Source: DAOMFM01 sp035429825
Lineage (GTDB): Bacteria; Acidobacteriota; Blastocatellia; UBA7656; JADIYM01
Direction of reading: 5' to 3'
DNA length: 40,054 nucleotides
NCBI GenBank assembly: GCA_044224215.1
Contig: JBGAKX010000029.1
Span: 1-40,054, forward strand
Position 1 is the stretch's first letter. The number at the start of each line of letters is the position of its first letter. Shown in pieces: positions 32,262-39,641 of the stretch. Below the pieces are notes generated by a model. The model was not told the origin of the DNA. It searched no databases and worked only from the letters and a program-made list of their open reading frames with translations. Position numbers and translations under genes: made by a program.

Positions 32262-32950
32262 CAGAAGGCCATTCGGTCGTCGAGCGACGCGACCGACGCG
32301 TCGGATTCCGGGACCGGGACGATTCGCTCCGCTCCGACGAGGACTCGCGGCACGTTGACGATCCGCGCTCCCGCGCTGTCCTGCACTAAGATCATCGCCT
32401 CGTCTTGGCCGGTGTTGCGCGACACGCCTTGCAGGCGGCGATTTCCAGGACGAGACAACACCGGATGTGACAAGGTGTTGTTGTGCGACGTGCCGGTAAC
32501 ACCGGGCAGGTCGGGTGTCGGATCGATCGTGGCGACGGCAGGCTGCTCAACGAGCGGCTCACGCGGTGGAACCGACCGATTGGTGGCGACCTGGCCCGAG
32601 TCTTGAACGTGCGATCCAGCCTGGTACGTTGCGACGACGAATGCTCCCGCCGCGACGAGAGCAAAGGCGGCTGCACCGGCCAACATGCGCTGCGGCACCG
32701 CAAACCACTCGAGGACGCCCGCCGGCGCGGCGGGTGTGCGCACGTCGCGAATTCGCCGGGCGAGCCGCGCGTCAAAGTCCGACGGCGCAGTCACGCGACC
32801 CTGTTCGTTGAGGAGTGCGCGCAACGCCACGAGGCTGCGGGCAAATTCGGAACACGTGCGACACGCGTCCAAGTGCCGTGCCGATTCCGGTGGAAGCCGG
32901 TCGAGATCGCCGATGTCGTCGATGATTCGCTGATGCTTTGAACACGTCAT
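32261..32950 (-). CDS. Zinc-binding anti-sigma factor (ZAS type), single-pass membrane protein
   Basis: A 229-residue inner-membrane anti-sigma factor. The cytoplasmic N-terminal domain has Cys3 and the H26-x3-C30-x2-C33 motif (HLDACRTC), followed by a helix and the transmembrane segment (about 89-108, MLAGAAAFALVAAGAFVVATY). The periplasmic region of about 115 residues is Pro/Val-rich. Family members hold the cognate ECF sigma factor inactive until the periplasmic part is cleaved or changes shape. The frame opens at 32983, but the ATG at 32950 gives the normal ZAS start (MTCSKHQRIIDD). It lies 29 nt after the sigma gene and overlaps the pseudoprotease start by the TGATG junction. Confidence 0.9.
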   Translation of the reverse strand: MTCSKHQRIIDDIGDLDRLPPESARHLDACRTCSEFARSLVALRALLNEQGRVTAPSDFDARLARRIRDVRTPAAPAGVLEWFAVPQRMLAGAAAFALVAAGAFVVATYQAGSHVQDSGQVATNRSVPPREPLVEQPAVATIDPTPDLPGVTGTSHNNTLSHPVLSRPGNRRLQGVSRNTGQDEAMILVQDSAGARIVNVPRVLVGAERIVPVPESDASVASLDDRMAF

Positions 32951-32979
32951 ATGCAAGAACCTGTGAACGGCGCCGGAGG

Positions 32980-33627
32980 TCAACTGGCCGGCGCCCCGGG
33001 CATCAGGTGCCCGAGTTTTTCCCTGAGGAGATTGCGGGCACGGTTGATGCGCGATTTCACCGTGCCCTCGGAAAGTTTCAGAATCGAGGCGATCTCTTCG
33101 TACGAATGATCCTCGATGTCGCGCAGCACGAGCGCCGTCCGGTACTTCTCCGGCAGCGAGGCGATTGCCTTGTTGACAGCCACCTTTCGTTCGCGCTCGA
33201 GCATCGCGTCCTCCGGCAGCTGCCGCTGGTCGGGAGGATCCATCTCGACCGGCTGGCCGTCGTCTCCGGCAAACACGCTGAAGAGCGACACCACGCGGCG
33301 CCGCTTGCGCTTTCGTATCTCGGTGATCGCGAGATTCGACGCGATGCGGTAGATATACGTCGAAAAGCTGAAGTTTGCCTCGTATCGGCCGATCGACGTG
33401 TACACGCGAACGAACGTCTCCTGCGCGAGATCGATCGCAAGTTCATAGTCGTTCAGCATGCGGTACACGAAATTCGTGATCGGCGTACGATAGCGCCGCA
33501 CGACTTCCTGAAACGCGATCTCATCGCCGTCGCGAGCGGCAGCGACCAGTTCGTGATCACTCGCCGCCTCGACGTTGAGCGATGGCTTCACGGCCACCTG
33601 CGCCTGGTAGACGTCTGCATATCCCAT
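32980..33627 (-). CDS. ECF sigma factor, RpoE-like
   Basis: A 215-residue group 4 sigma factor. The sigma2 region spans about 25-90 (LVAAARDGDEIAFQEVVRRY, DLAQETFVRVYTSI). A linker with KRKRRR follows, then sigma4 at about 140-200 (LPEKYRTALVLRDIEDHSYE and EIASILKLSEGTVKSRINRA). It has no C-terminal extension. It heads the operon sigma, ZAS anti-sigma, pseudo-HtrA and so resembles the RpoE/AlgU envelope-stress systems. A GGAACC/CGTT element upstream suggests that it activates its own promoter. It is divergent from a membrane histidine kinase. Confidence 0.93.
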   Translation of the reverse strand: MGYADVYQAQVAVKPSLNVEAASDHELVAAARDGDEIAFQEVVRRYRTPITNFVYRMLNDYELAIDLAQETFVRVYTSIGRYEANFSFSTYIYRIASNLAITEIRKRKRRRVVSLFSVFAGDDGQPVEMDPPDQRQLPEDAMLERERKVAVNKAIASLPEKYRTALVLRDIEDHSYEEIASILKLSEGTVKSRINRARNLLREKLGHLMPGAPAS

Positions 33628-33653
33628 AAGGCGTATACAATATACAGCACGTT

Positions 33654-33678
33654 AACGGCCAGAGCGGCGTGTGGTTCC
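33654..33678 (-). promoter_or_regulatory. Candidate ECF-type autoregulated promoter of the sigma operon
   Basis: On the minus strand GGAACC (33678-33673), 15 bp, CGTT (33657-33654), matching the GGAAC...CGTT pattern recognised by many ECF sigma factors. It lies 26 nt before the sigma ATG. An AT-rich element TATATT closer to the start may be an additional housekeeping -10. Confidence 0.4.
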
Positions 33679-33772
33679 AGTAAGATTTCGCTGATGAACG
33701 TCGTTGAAAACAAACGAGTTACTATGCCACGGGATGCCCGGCATGAACGCCGTTCGGCGCATCGTGGTTTGG

Positions 33773-33778
33773 TATAGT
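33773..33778 (+). promoter_or_regulatory. Extended -10 promoter of the histidine kinase gene
   Basis: TATAGT preceded by TGG (TG at -14/-13), so an extended -10. It ends 11 nt before the ATG at 33790, and there is no Shine-Dalgarno, so the leader is at most a few nucleotides. Confidence 0.5.
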
Positions 33779-33789
33779 TTCGACGACCC

Positions 33790-35832
33790 ATGAACGCTCT
33801 CGAAATCGTAATGCTCGTGGGGTTCGCGACGGGCGCGACACTTCACCTGTACATCACGTGGCTGATCGCGCGTCGCGAAGATCGTTGGGGACCCGAGCCG
33901 TCGTTCGTGGCGCTCGGTCTGACGCTTGGTATCTGGCACGTCGGAAGCCTGTTTGCCGCGCTGTTCCGGATCCTGAACGTGCCGCCTGGCGCGTCGCTTC
34001 TCAGAGGCGCCGACTCGGTCGCCTTTGCGAGTCTCGCGTTCCTGCCGGCGACGCTCGCGGGCGCGCACGTGTCGTTTCTCGGGTGGAGGGACGACTACAA
34101 GCGCATCACGCGGCGCACGGTCACGTTCGTCGTTGCCGTTGGGTACCTCCCGCTCGTCGTGATGCCGGTCGCCGTGTCGCGGCTGTGGGGCCCGGTCTAC
34201 ACAAACCCCGTCAATCAGATGGGGATCTGGCTCTCGCTGTTCTCGATCTGGCACGTCGCCGTTCTGTTCCAGTCGGCCGTCGTCGACGTCTTCCTCAAGC
34301 GGTACTTCACGGATCCGCGCGAACGGGCGTTCTTTGACCGGCTCGCGGTATCGCTCGCGGTCATCGGCGTAACCTACCTTGCCGTGTTCCCCGGCGGTCT
34401 GCGGCTGCTCCCCGGCATCGGTCCGTGGCTCGAAGTCCTCGTTCAGCTCGCGTCAATCGTTCCCACGACGATCGTCGCGTACTACATCTTCCGCTACAAC
34501 CTGTACAAACTCGTCATTCAGCGCAGCCTGCTCTACGCCGTTCTGGCAGGCATCGTGATGATCATTTATCTGTACGTCGTCAGGACGTTCGACCAGTTTC
34601 TGGTGCTGCAATACGGGGTGAAGCCAGGAGTCATCGAGACGATCGGCGTCGTCGTCATCTTTCTGGTGGCCTGGCCGGCACGCCGCGCGCTGGACGCCGG
34701 CGTCCGGCAATTGTTCGACACCGAGATCGGTCACTACCGCGAGCTCGTCGAGCAGGTCTCGACCGAGTCGCACAGCTTCAACGAGCTGCGCGCACTGTTG
34801 CCATACATCGAGTCGATCGTACGACGCGCGCTCGGCGTCGACGCCGTTCGACTGGTTCTGTCGGACGATGCAAAATTGGACACACCCGATTCGGACATCA
34901 GGATTGCGGCTGTCTGGACGGCGATGGAGCGCGAGCGGCTCGACGTTCTTCAGGACGATCCGCTCGTGTGGGCGCTCGACGTGCGCTCCGCCTGGGGTTT
35001 GTGGCGTGACGACGACCTGATCGGACTCATGCTGATCTCGACGGACGGCGACTCACTGGACGCAAAGAAGGAGGCGGTTCTTGGCGTCCTCTCCGGCCAG
35101 GTCGCGATCGCGATCGAGAACTGCCGGCTCGTGGAAGAGAAGGTGCGGCTCGAGCGCGAGCTCATGAAGAAGGAGCGGCTCGCCGCACTGGGACAGATGG
35201 CGGCAACGGTGGCGCACGAGGTGAAGAATCCGCTCAGCGCCATCAAGTCCATCGTTCAGGTCATGCGCGAGGAGGAGAAAGACGGCCCGAGGTCGCAGGA
35301 CCTTCGCCTGATCGTCGGCGAAGTCGATCGTCTGAGCGGAACCGTGACACAGCTGCTCAGCTTCTCGCGGCCCGCGATCGGCGAGGCGACGGAAGTGTCG
35401 GTCGCCGAGTTGACGCGCGCGGTCGCGAGGCTCCTGCAGGCGGATGCGGACGCGTCGGGCGTCGAGCTCGCGCTGTCGATCGAAGGCGATCGGACGATCG
35501 GCGGCGCGTCCGGATCCGCGATGCGCGAAGTGCTGGTCAACCTCGGGCTGAATGCCATACAGGCAACGCCGGTCCGGGGTCGTGTGACGATCGACGTCGT
35601 ATGCGCTCCTGATGTCGTGCGGCTTGACGTGGCGGACACGGGACCGGGAGTCCCGGAGTCGTTGCGGGTGAAGATCCGCGAGCCGTTCTTTACGACCAAG
35701 CAGCGCGGAACGGGTCTGGGGCTTGCGATCGTCGAACGGCGTGTCGCGGAACTCCGGGGACACCTCGAGATCGAGAGTCCGATAACCCCCGCAGGGGGAA
35801 CCCGCGCGACCGTCGAACTCTTCATCGACTGA
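33790..35832 (+). CDS. Membrane histidine kinase with 7TM-like sensor and GAF-like region
   Basis: A 680-residue sensor kinase. Residues 1-300 contain about eight hydrophobic helices (for example MLVGFATGATLHLYITWLI and VVVIFLVAWPARRALDAGV). Residues 310-450 resemble a GAF-type region (PYIESIVRRALGVDAVRLVL, VLGVLSGQVAIAIENCRLV). The dimerisation helix has RLAALGQMAATVAHEVKNPL with the phospho-acceptor His476. The ATPase domain shows N box NLGLNAIQATPVRG, DTGPGVPE and GTGLGLAIVERRV. No cognate response regulator gene is adjacent. Divergent orientation to the ECF sigma operon, with a shared 162-nt intergenic region, hints at envelope or membrane-state sensing; this is inference. Confidence 0.9.
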   Translation: MNALEIVMLVGFATGATLHLYITWLIARREDRWGPEPSFVALGLTLGIWHVGSLFAALFRILNVPPGASLLRGADSVAFASLAFLPATLAGAHVSFLGWRDDYKRITRRTVTFVVAVGYLPLVVMPVAVSRLWGPVYTNPVNQMGIWLSLFSIWHVAVLFQSAVVDVFLKRYFTDPRERAFFDRLAVSLAVIGVTYLAVFPGGLRLLPGIGPWLEVLVQLASIVPTTIVAYYIFRYNLYKLVIQRSLLYAVLAGIVMIIYLYVVRTFDQFLVLQYGVKPGVIETIGVVVIFLVAWPARRALDAGVRQLFDTEIGHYRELVEQVSTESHSFNELRALLPYIESIVRRALGVDAVRLVLSDDAKLDTPDSDIRIAAVWTAMERERLDVLQDDPLVWALDVRSAWGLWRDDDLIGLMLISTDGDSLDAKKEAVLGVLSGQVAIAIENCRLVEEKVRLERELMKKERLAALGQMAATVAHEVKNPLSAIKSIVQVMREEEKDGPRSQDLRLIVGEVDRLSGTVTQLLSFSRPAIGEATEVSVAELTRAVARLLQADADASGVELALSIEGDRTIGGASGSAMREVLVNLGLNAIQATPVRGRVTIDVVCAPDVVRLDVADTGPGVPESLRVKIREPFFTTKQRGTGLGLAIVERRVAELRGHLEIESPITPAGGTRATVELFID

Positions 35833-35882
35833 AGCGACGCATCAAGTGTCGATCGACGAACGCACCTGGTGAGGCTGTTTCG

Positions 35883-35911
35883 TTGACAAGCCTCCGGACG
35901 GGTCGTAGAGT
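35883..35911 (+). promoter_or_regulatory. Promoter of serA
   Basis: TTGACA (35883-35888), 17 bp spacer, TAGAGT (35906-35911). The leader of about 25 nt contains the strong Shine-Dalgarno AAGGGGGAGAGG (35928-35938). Confidence 0.6.
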
Positions 35912-35942
35912 TTCGCGTCCATTTTCAAGGGGGAGAGGTCTC

Positions 35943-37523
35943 ATGCGTGTGCTGGTGTGCGATAACCTGGACGCGGTCGGCGTCGATGTGTTCCGGGCTG
36001 CTGAAGGCGTCGAAGTTGATGTGAACAATGATCTTACGCCGGCAGCGTTGATCGACGTGATCGGCGACTACGAGGGCCTGGTCGTGCGATCCAAGACAAA
36101 GGTCACCGCCGAGGTCATCGAAGCGGGAACCCGCCTGAAGGTCATCGGCCGCGCCGGCACGGGTGTGGACAACATCGACGTTCCGGCGGCAACGCGTCGC
36201 GGAATCGTGGTCATGAATGCCGCTGCGGGCAACACGGTGACGACCGCCGAGCACGCCATTGCGCTCGTCATGGCGCTGGCGCGCAAGATTCCGGCGGCGT
36301 CGGCCACCACGAAGGCTGGCAAGTGGGAGAAGACGAAGTTCACCGGTGTGGAGCTCAACAACAAGACGCTTGGAATCGTCGGTGTCGGAAAGATCGGGAG
36401 CGTAGTGGCGAATCGCGCGAAGGGTCTGGGGATGCACGTACTCGCATACGATCCGTACCTGTCGCACGAGGCGGCGGCAAAGATGGGTGTCGAGCTCGTC
36501 GCGCTTGCAGAGATCTTTGCGCGGGCGGACTTCGTGACAGTGCACACGCCACTTACGGCTGAGACACGCGGGATCATCGGCAAGGACGCATTTGCGGCGA
36601 TGAAGCAGGGCGTGCGGGTCGTGAACTGCGCGCGCGGCGGGCTTGTGGACGAAGCGGCGCTCTACGATGCGATCGTTTCGGGCAAGGTTGCGGGCGCTGC
36701 GCTCGATGTCTTTGAGCAGGAGCCCGTGGCGGCCGACAATCCGCTATTGAAGCTCGAGCAGGTGGTCGCGACGCCGCACCTTGGCGCGTCGACCGAGGAG
36801 GCCCAGGCAGGGGTCGCGACGCTGATCGCCGATCAGATGGTGGAGTACCTGCAGCGCGGCACGATCCGCGGCGCCGTCAATTTTGCGTCGTTGAATGCAG
36901 AGCAGCTTGCTGAGCTGCGGCCGTACCTCTTGCTCGGCGAGAAGCTGGGACTATTTACGGGACAGGCGTTCGGAAGAAACCTGACCGATGTCGAATTTGA
37001 CTACTCGGGCGATGTTGCGGCGTACGACGTCACGCCGATCAGTCAGGCGATCCTCACCGGCATTCTCTCGCCCGTGGTGGAACGGATGAACCCGGTGAAC
37101 GCGTCGGTCGTTGCGGAAGAGCGGGGGATCCGGGTACGCCAGTCGACCGACCGCCAGCCCAGGGACTATGCAAACCAGATCGTCGTTCGCGCGACATCGG
37201 ACGAAGGGTCGCACGAGATCGTCGGTGCGCTCTTTGGGAAGACCGATGGTCGCATCGTCCGCGTGGACGGCTTCGACCTCGAGGCAGTGGCCGACGGACA
37301 CATGGTGCTGGTGTCGAATCTCGACGTTCCCGGAGTGATCGGAAAAATTGCGACACTTCTGGGTAATGCCGGGATCAACATCAGCCGATTCTATCTTGGA
37401 AGGAAGAGCGCCGGAGGCGAAGCGATGGCGCTCATCCAGATCGACGATCCCATAGACGACGACCGTTTGGCGGCACTCGCGTCCCTTCCGAACATCGTTT
37501 CGGCGAGGCGTATTGACCTGTAG
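35943..37523 (+). CDS. serA: D-3-phosphoglycerate dehydrogenase, long form with ASB and ACT domains
   Basis: A 526-residue enzyme of serine biosynthesis, oxidising 3-phosphoglycerate to 3-phosphohydroxypyruvate with NAD. It has IGRAGTGVDNID, the Rossmann motif TLGIVGVGKIGSVVANRAKG, the catalytic Arg in NCARGGLVDEAAL, the Glu in FEQEP and the His in TPHLGAST. The intervening allosteric substrate-binding domain (about 320-450) and a C-terminal ACT domain (LVSNLDVPGVIGKIATLLGN, then AGINISRFYLGRK) are those of the type I enzyme of Mycobacterium and Bacillus, which is serine-inhibited in some species. The ATG at 35943 is fixed by the strong ribosome-binding site; a TTG at 35883 would start inside the promoter. 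It is followed by a 235-nt gap with an operator-like palindrome. Confidence 0.97.
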   Translation: MRVLVCDNLDAVGVDVFRAAEGVEVDVNNDLTPAALIDVIGDYEGLVVRSKTKVTAEVIEAGTRLKVIGRAGTGVDNIDVPAATRRGIVVMNAAAGNTVTTAEHAIALVMALARKIPAASATTKAGKWEKTKFTGVELNNKTLGIVGVGKIGSVVANRAKGLGMHVLAYDPYLSHEAAAKMGVELVALAEIFARADFVTVHTPLTAETRGIIGKDAFAAMKQGVRVVNCARGGLVDEAALYDAIVSGKVAGAALDVFEQEPVAADNPLLKLEQVVATPHLGASTEEAQAGVATLIADQMVEYLQRGTIRGAVNFASLNAEQLAELRPYLLLGEKLGLFTGQAFGRNLTDVEFDYSGDVAAYDVTPISQAILTGILSPVVERMNPVNASVVAEERGIRVRQSTDRQPRDYANQIVVRATSDEGSHEIVGALFGKTDGRIVRVDGFDLEAVADGHMVLVSNLDVPGVIGKIATLLGNAGINISRFYLGRKSAGGEAMALIQIDDPIDDDRLAALASLPNIVSARRIDL

Positions 37524-37559
37524 TTGGGGCGGAAACTGCCAATACGCGGGACATCGTGT

Positions 37560-37581
37560 GTGACAAAGTTTGTCACTTTGT
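37560..37581 (+). promoter_or_regulatory. Overlapping palindromes upstream of the double-PilZ gene
   Basis: GTGACAAAGTTTGTCAC (37560-37576) is a perfect 8-bp inverted repeat with a central G. Overlapping it, ACAAAGT and ACTTTGT (37563-37569 and 37575-37581) form a second inverted repeat. A -35-like TTGTCA (37570-37575) with a weak TAACGC 17 bp on lies in it. It looks like a regulator-binding site; the regulator is unknown. Confidence 0.4.
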
Positions 37582-37758
37582 TCGCCTCGATGTAACGCGA
37601 TCGGAAACACGAACTCGCTGGGTTGTCGAAAGTAGCCTGTTTTCAGTTGGTTACGAGACGCTAGCCGCGCTGCCCGGACTGATTGTCCGACGCTGCACGT
37701 GGCCTCAAAATTGCCTTTGCCATCTCCCGAGTTGTATCGGACGGTCCAGGAGGATCAG

Positions 37759-38463
37759 ATGAGTGAAGGGGCGGGAGATCTGCGCAAGCGCGGGCGGCTG
37801 GAGCTCCATATACCGGTTCGCGTGCGATGCCGTGAATCGGAGACCGAGGAATGGGCCGAACTCGCACATATCATTGACGTTACCCAGGTTGGTGCGTCCT
37901 TTGTTCTCGAGCATCCGATCGAGACGGGGCGCATTCTTCATTTGAGCCTTCCACTTCCGTGGAGGCTGCGGCAATTTGACCACTCCGAGGAGTTGTATCG
38001 GGTCTATGCGCTCGTGCGCTGGACCAAGAAGGCCGAGAAGGGAACTGCGATCGGCGTGGCATTCATTGGAAAGAACCCTCCGGCGAGCTGGCTTCACGAT
38101 CCGTCACGAACATACGGATCGACAATCAAGACGGGTGAACCCGAGAAGCCCGAGGAAAAGCGGCGCGAAAACCGCATTCAGGCGGCGCTGATGGTAAAGC
38201 TCGAGCTGATCGCCGATGACGGCTCGGTCATCTCCTCCGAGATGACGGTCACCGAGAACATCAGTCGCCACGGAGCGGCCTGCTATTCGACGCTCCGGGC
38301 CGCAAGTGGGACGGTGCTTCGCGTGACCTCGCCGCAGACCGAATTCTCGACAACCGCGGTCGTCCGCCGGGTCAGAACGGGCGCAGACCGGATACCACGT
38401 GTCCATCTCGAGTTCATCGGCGACGGGTGGCCGCTCGAGATCGACGAGGAAGGCGACCACTAG
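37759..38463 (+). CDS. Tandem PilZ-domain protein (likely c-di-GMP receptor)
   Basis: A 234-residue soluble protein with two PilZ-like domains. The first (about 6-110) begins LRKRGRLELHIPV, with R9 and R13 forming RxxxR and DVTQVG (40-45) in place of the [D/N]xSxxG motif (Thr for Ser). The second (about 132-234) begins KRRENRIQAAL, with R135 and R139, and has a canonical NISRHG (167-172). So the second domain retains a complete c-di-GMP-binding motif and the first is slightly divergent. AGGAGG 5 nt before the ATG fixes the start. A U-tract terminator follows. What it regulates cannot be said; motility, secretion or polysaccharide are usual PilZ targets. Confidence 0.88.
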   Translation: MSEGAGDLRKRGRLELHIPVRVRCRESETEEWAELAHIIDVTQVGASFVLEHPIETGRILHLSLPLPWRLRQFDHSEELYRVYALVRWTKKAEKGTAIGVAFIGKNPPASWLHDPSRTYGSTIKTGEPEKPEEKRRENRIQAALMVKLELIADDGSVISSEMTVTENISRHGAACYSTLRAASGTVLRVTSPQTEFSTTAVVRRVRTGADRIPRVHLEFIGDGWPLEIDEEGDH

Positions 38464-38490
38464 ACATTTTCGCTCGCGAAACCAGCGCAC

Positions 38491-38527
38491 TGACCGGCCG
38501 CCTACCTTGTCGGCCGGTCATTTTTTT
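38491..38527 (+). terminator. Rho-independent terminator of the PilZ gene
   Basis: TGACCGGCCG (38491-38500) pairs perfectly with CGGCCGGTCA (38511-38520), followed by seven T residues. It is the only canonical U-tract terminator in the window. Confidence 0.9.
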
Positions 38528-38534
38528 GTATAAA

Positions 38535-38589
38535 TCTATAGTAGTAGTAAACTAGTAAATATAGACAAAGGATAACCGAATCCGATAAT
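38535..38589 (+). promoter_or_regulatory. Promoter with operator-like inverted repeat of the GntR gene
   Basis: TCTATA (38535-38540) and TATAGA (38560-38565) form an inverted repeat around an AT-rich core with repeated TAGTA words. The right arm overlaps a TAGACA -35 (38562-38567), and GATAAT (38584-38589) follows after 16 bp, 8 nt before the ATG. This suggests autorepression by the encoded GntR protein and a leaderless mRNA. Confidence 0.45.
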
Positions 38590-38597
38590 GTTCGCAC

Positions 38598-39557
38598 ATG
38601 AACGCAGACCCGACAGGAATCGTGCTTCGCAGGGACAGCGGATTGCCTGCGTACCGGCAACTCGTTGACCAGTTCAGGTTCCTCATCCAGACGGGACGTT
38701 TTCGCGAAGGCGAGTATCTTCCGCCCATGCGCGCGGTTGCGGCCGATGTCGGATTGAATCTGAACACGGTTAACCGGGCCTACCAGCAGTTGCAGCGCGA
38801 CGGGCTCATTCGCAGCACACCGGGAAAGGGGGCCGTCGTGACGCCGCGCGGCCAGGTTGGCTCTGTTCCATCGCTCGACGATCGTGGGTTCGCCGACGCA
38901 GCGGCGCCAGGCAGTGTCCGGAGCATCCTGACGGCGGCCGTGGAGCGCGCGCTCGCCGCGGGGCTCGACGCATCGGCGATCTCGAGAGAGGTTGAAGAGA
39001 TTCTCGCCGAGTGCGAGGACCGGTCACCGACGCGTCCGAGGGTCGCCGTTCTCGTGAGCCACGATTTTCGAATCGGGCCGGTTGTCGCGGCGCTCCAACG
39101 TGTCGCCGGTACGGACACGATCGTCCGCGCCGTCACGAGTGCAGGCGACGCCACGAGCGTCGACCTGTGGGTTCGGCCCTCATACGGCGTCGAGGCAACG
39201 GCGGGCGAAGTGCCGCCAGGATCCGTCGCCATCGATCTTCAGGTGCTCGCTGATCGACCATCGACCGAGCGGTTACTCGACCTTCCAAAAGAGAGCCGTC
39301 TTGTCGTCGTCGCCGCGGATCGCGCCGCGGCAGCGTGGCTCGTCAATCTGTCGTCCACGCTCGCCGAGCCGGCCGAAGTGCGCGTGATCGTCGACGCAGC
39401 GGCGCAGCCGTTGAGCATCGACAATGACGAGATCGTCGTGATCGAGGCGTTGCACCCCGCGACGACACAATGCCAGGCGCCGTTTGTGCCCGTAGCGCCT
39501 GCATTCGGCGAAGCCGCAGCCGTCGCGATTCGGACCGCGCTCGAATCGGAGCGCTAG
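38598..39557 (+). CDS. GntR-family (YtrA-like winged helix) regulator with a long uncharacterised C-terminal domain
   Basis: A 319-residue transcription factor. Residues 8-80 are a GntR winged helix (GLPAYRQLVDQFRFLIQTGR, LPPMRAVAADVGLNLNTVNR, AYQQLQRDGLIRSTPGKGAVV), closest in style to the YtrA subfamily, which usually ends at about 120 residues. Here about 230 residues follow. After a helical linker (SILTAAVERALAAGLDA) there is an alpha/beta pattern (RVAVLVSHDFRIGPVVAALQ, RLVVVAADRAAAAWLVNLSS, EIVVIEALHPATTQ) with no ligand-domain family I recognise. No ABC transporter, the usual YtrA partner, is adjacent. The ATG lies 8 nt after a -10. Confidence 0.85.
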   Translation: MNADPTGIVLRRDSGLPAYRQLVDQFRFLIQTGRFREGEYLPPMRAVAADVGLNLNTVNRAYQQLQRDGLIRSTPGKGAVVTPRGQVGSVPSLDDRGFADAAAPGSVRSILTAAVERALAAGLDASAISREVEEILAECEDRSPTRPRVAVLVSHDFRIGPVVAALQRVAGTDTIVRAVTSAGDATSVDLWVRPSYGVEATAGEVPPGSVAIDLQVLADRPSTERLLDLPKESRLVVVAADRAAAAWLVNLSSTLAEPAEVRVIVDAAAQPLSIDNDEIVVIEALHPATTQCQAPFVPVAPAFGEAAAVAIRTALESER

Positions 39558-39585
39558 GCGAGCTCGACGCCGGGGAATCGTGCGG

Positions 39586-39613
39586 CGCAGGCGGGTCAGA
39601 GTGCCCACCTGCG
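39586..39613. terminator. Hairpin between convergent GntR and ssb genes
   Basis: CGCAGGCGGG (39586-39595) pairs with CCCACCTGCG (39604-39613) with one mismatch and an 8-nt loop. It lies between the two stop codons, and no U-tract follows. Confidence 0.45.
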
Positions 39614-39641
39614 TCGCTCGTCACGTGTCCCGTTCGGACGT

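Noticed and set aside
37560..37576. CRP/FNR-type operator
   Set aside because: The half-sites (GTGACAAA, TTTGTCAC) are separated by one base, whereas CRP needs TGTGA-N6-TCACA and FNR TTGAT-N4-ATCAA; the match is only partial.
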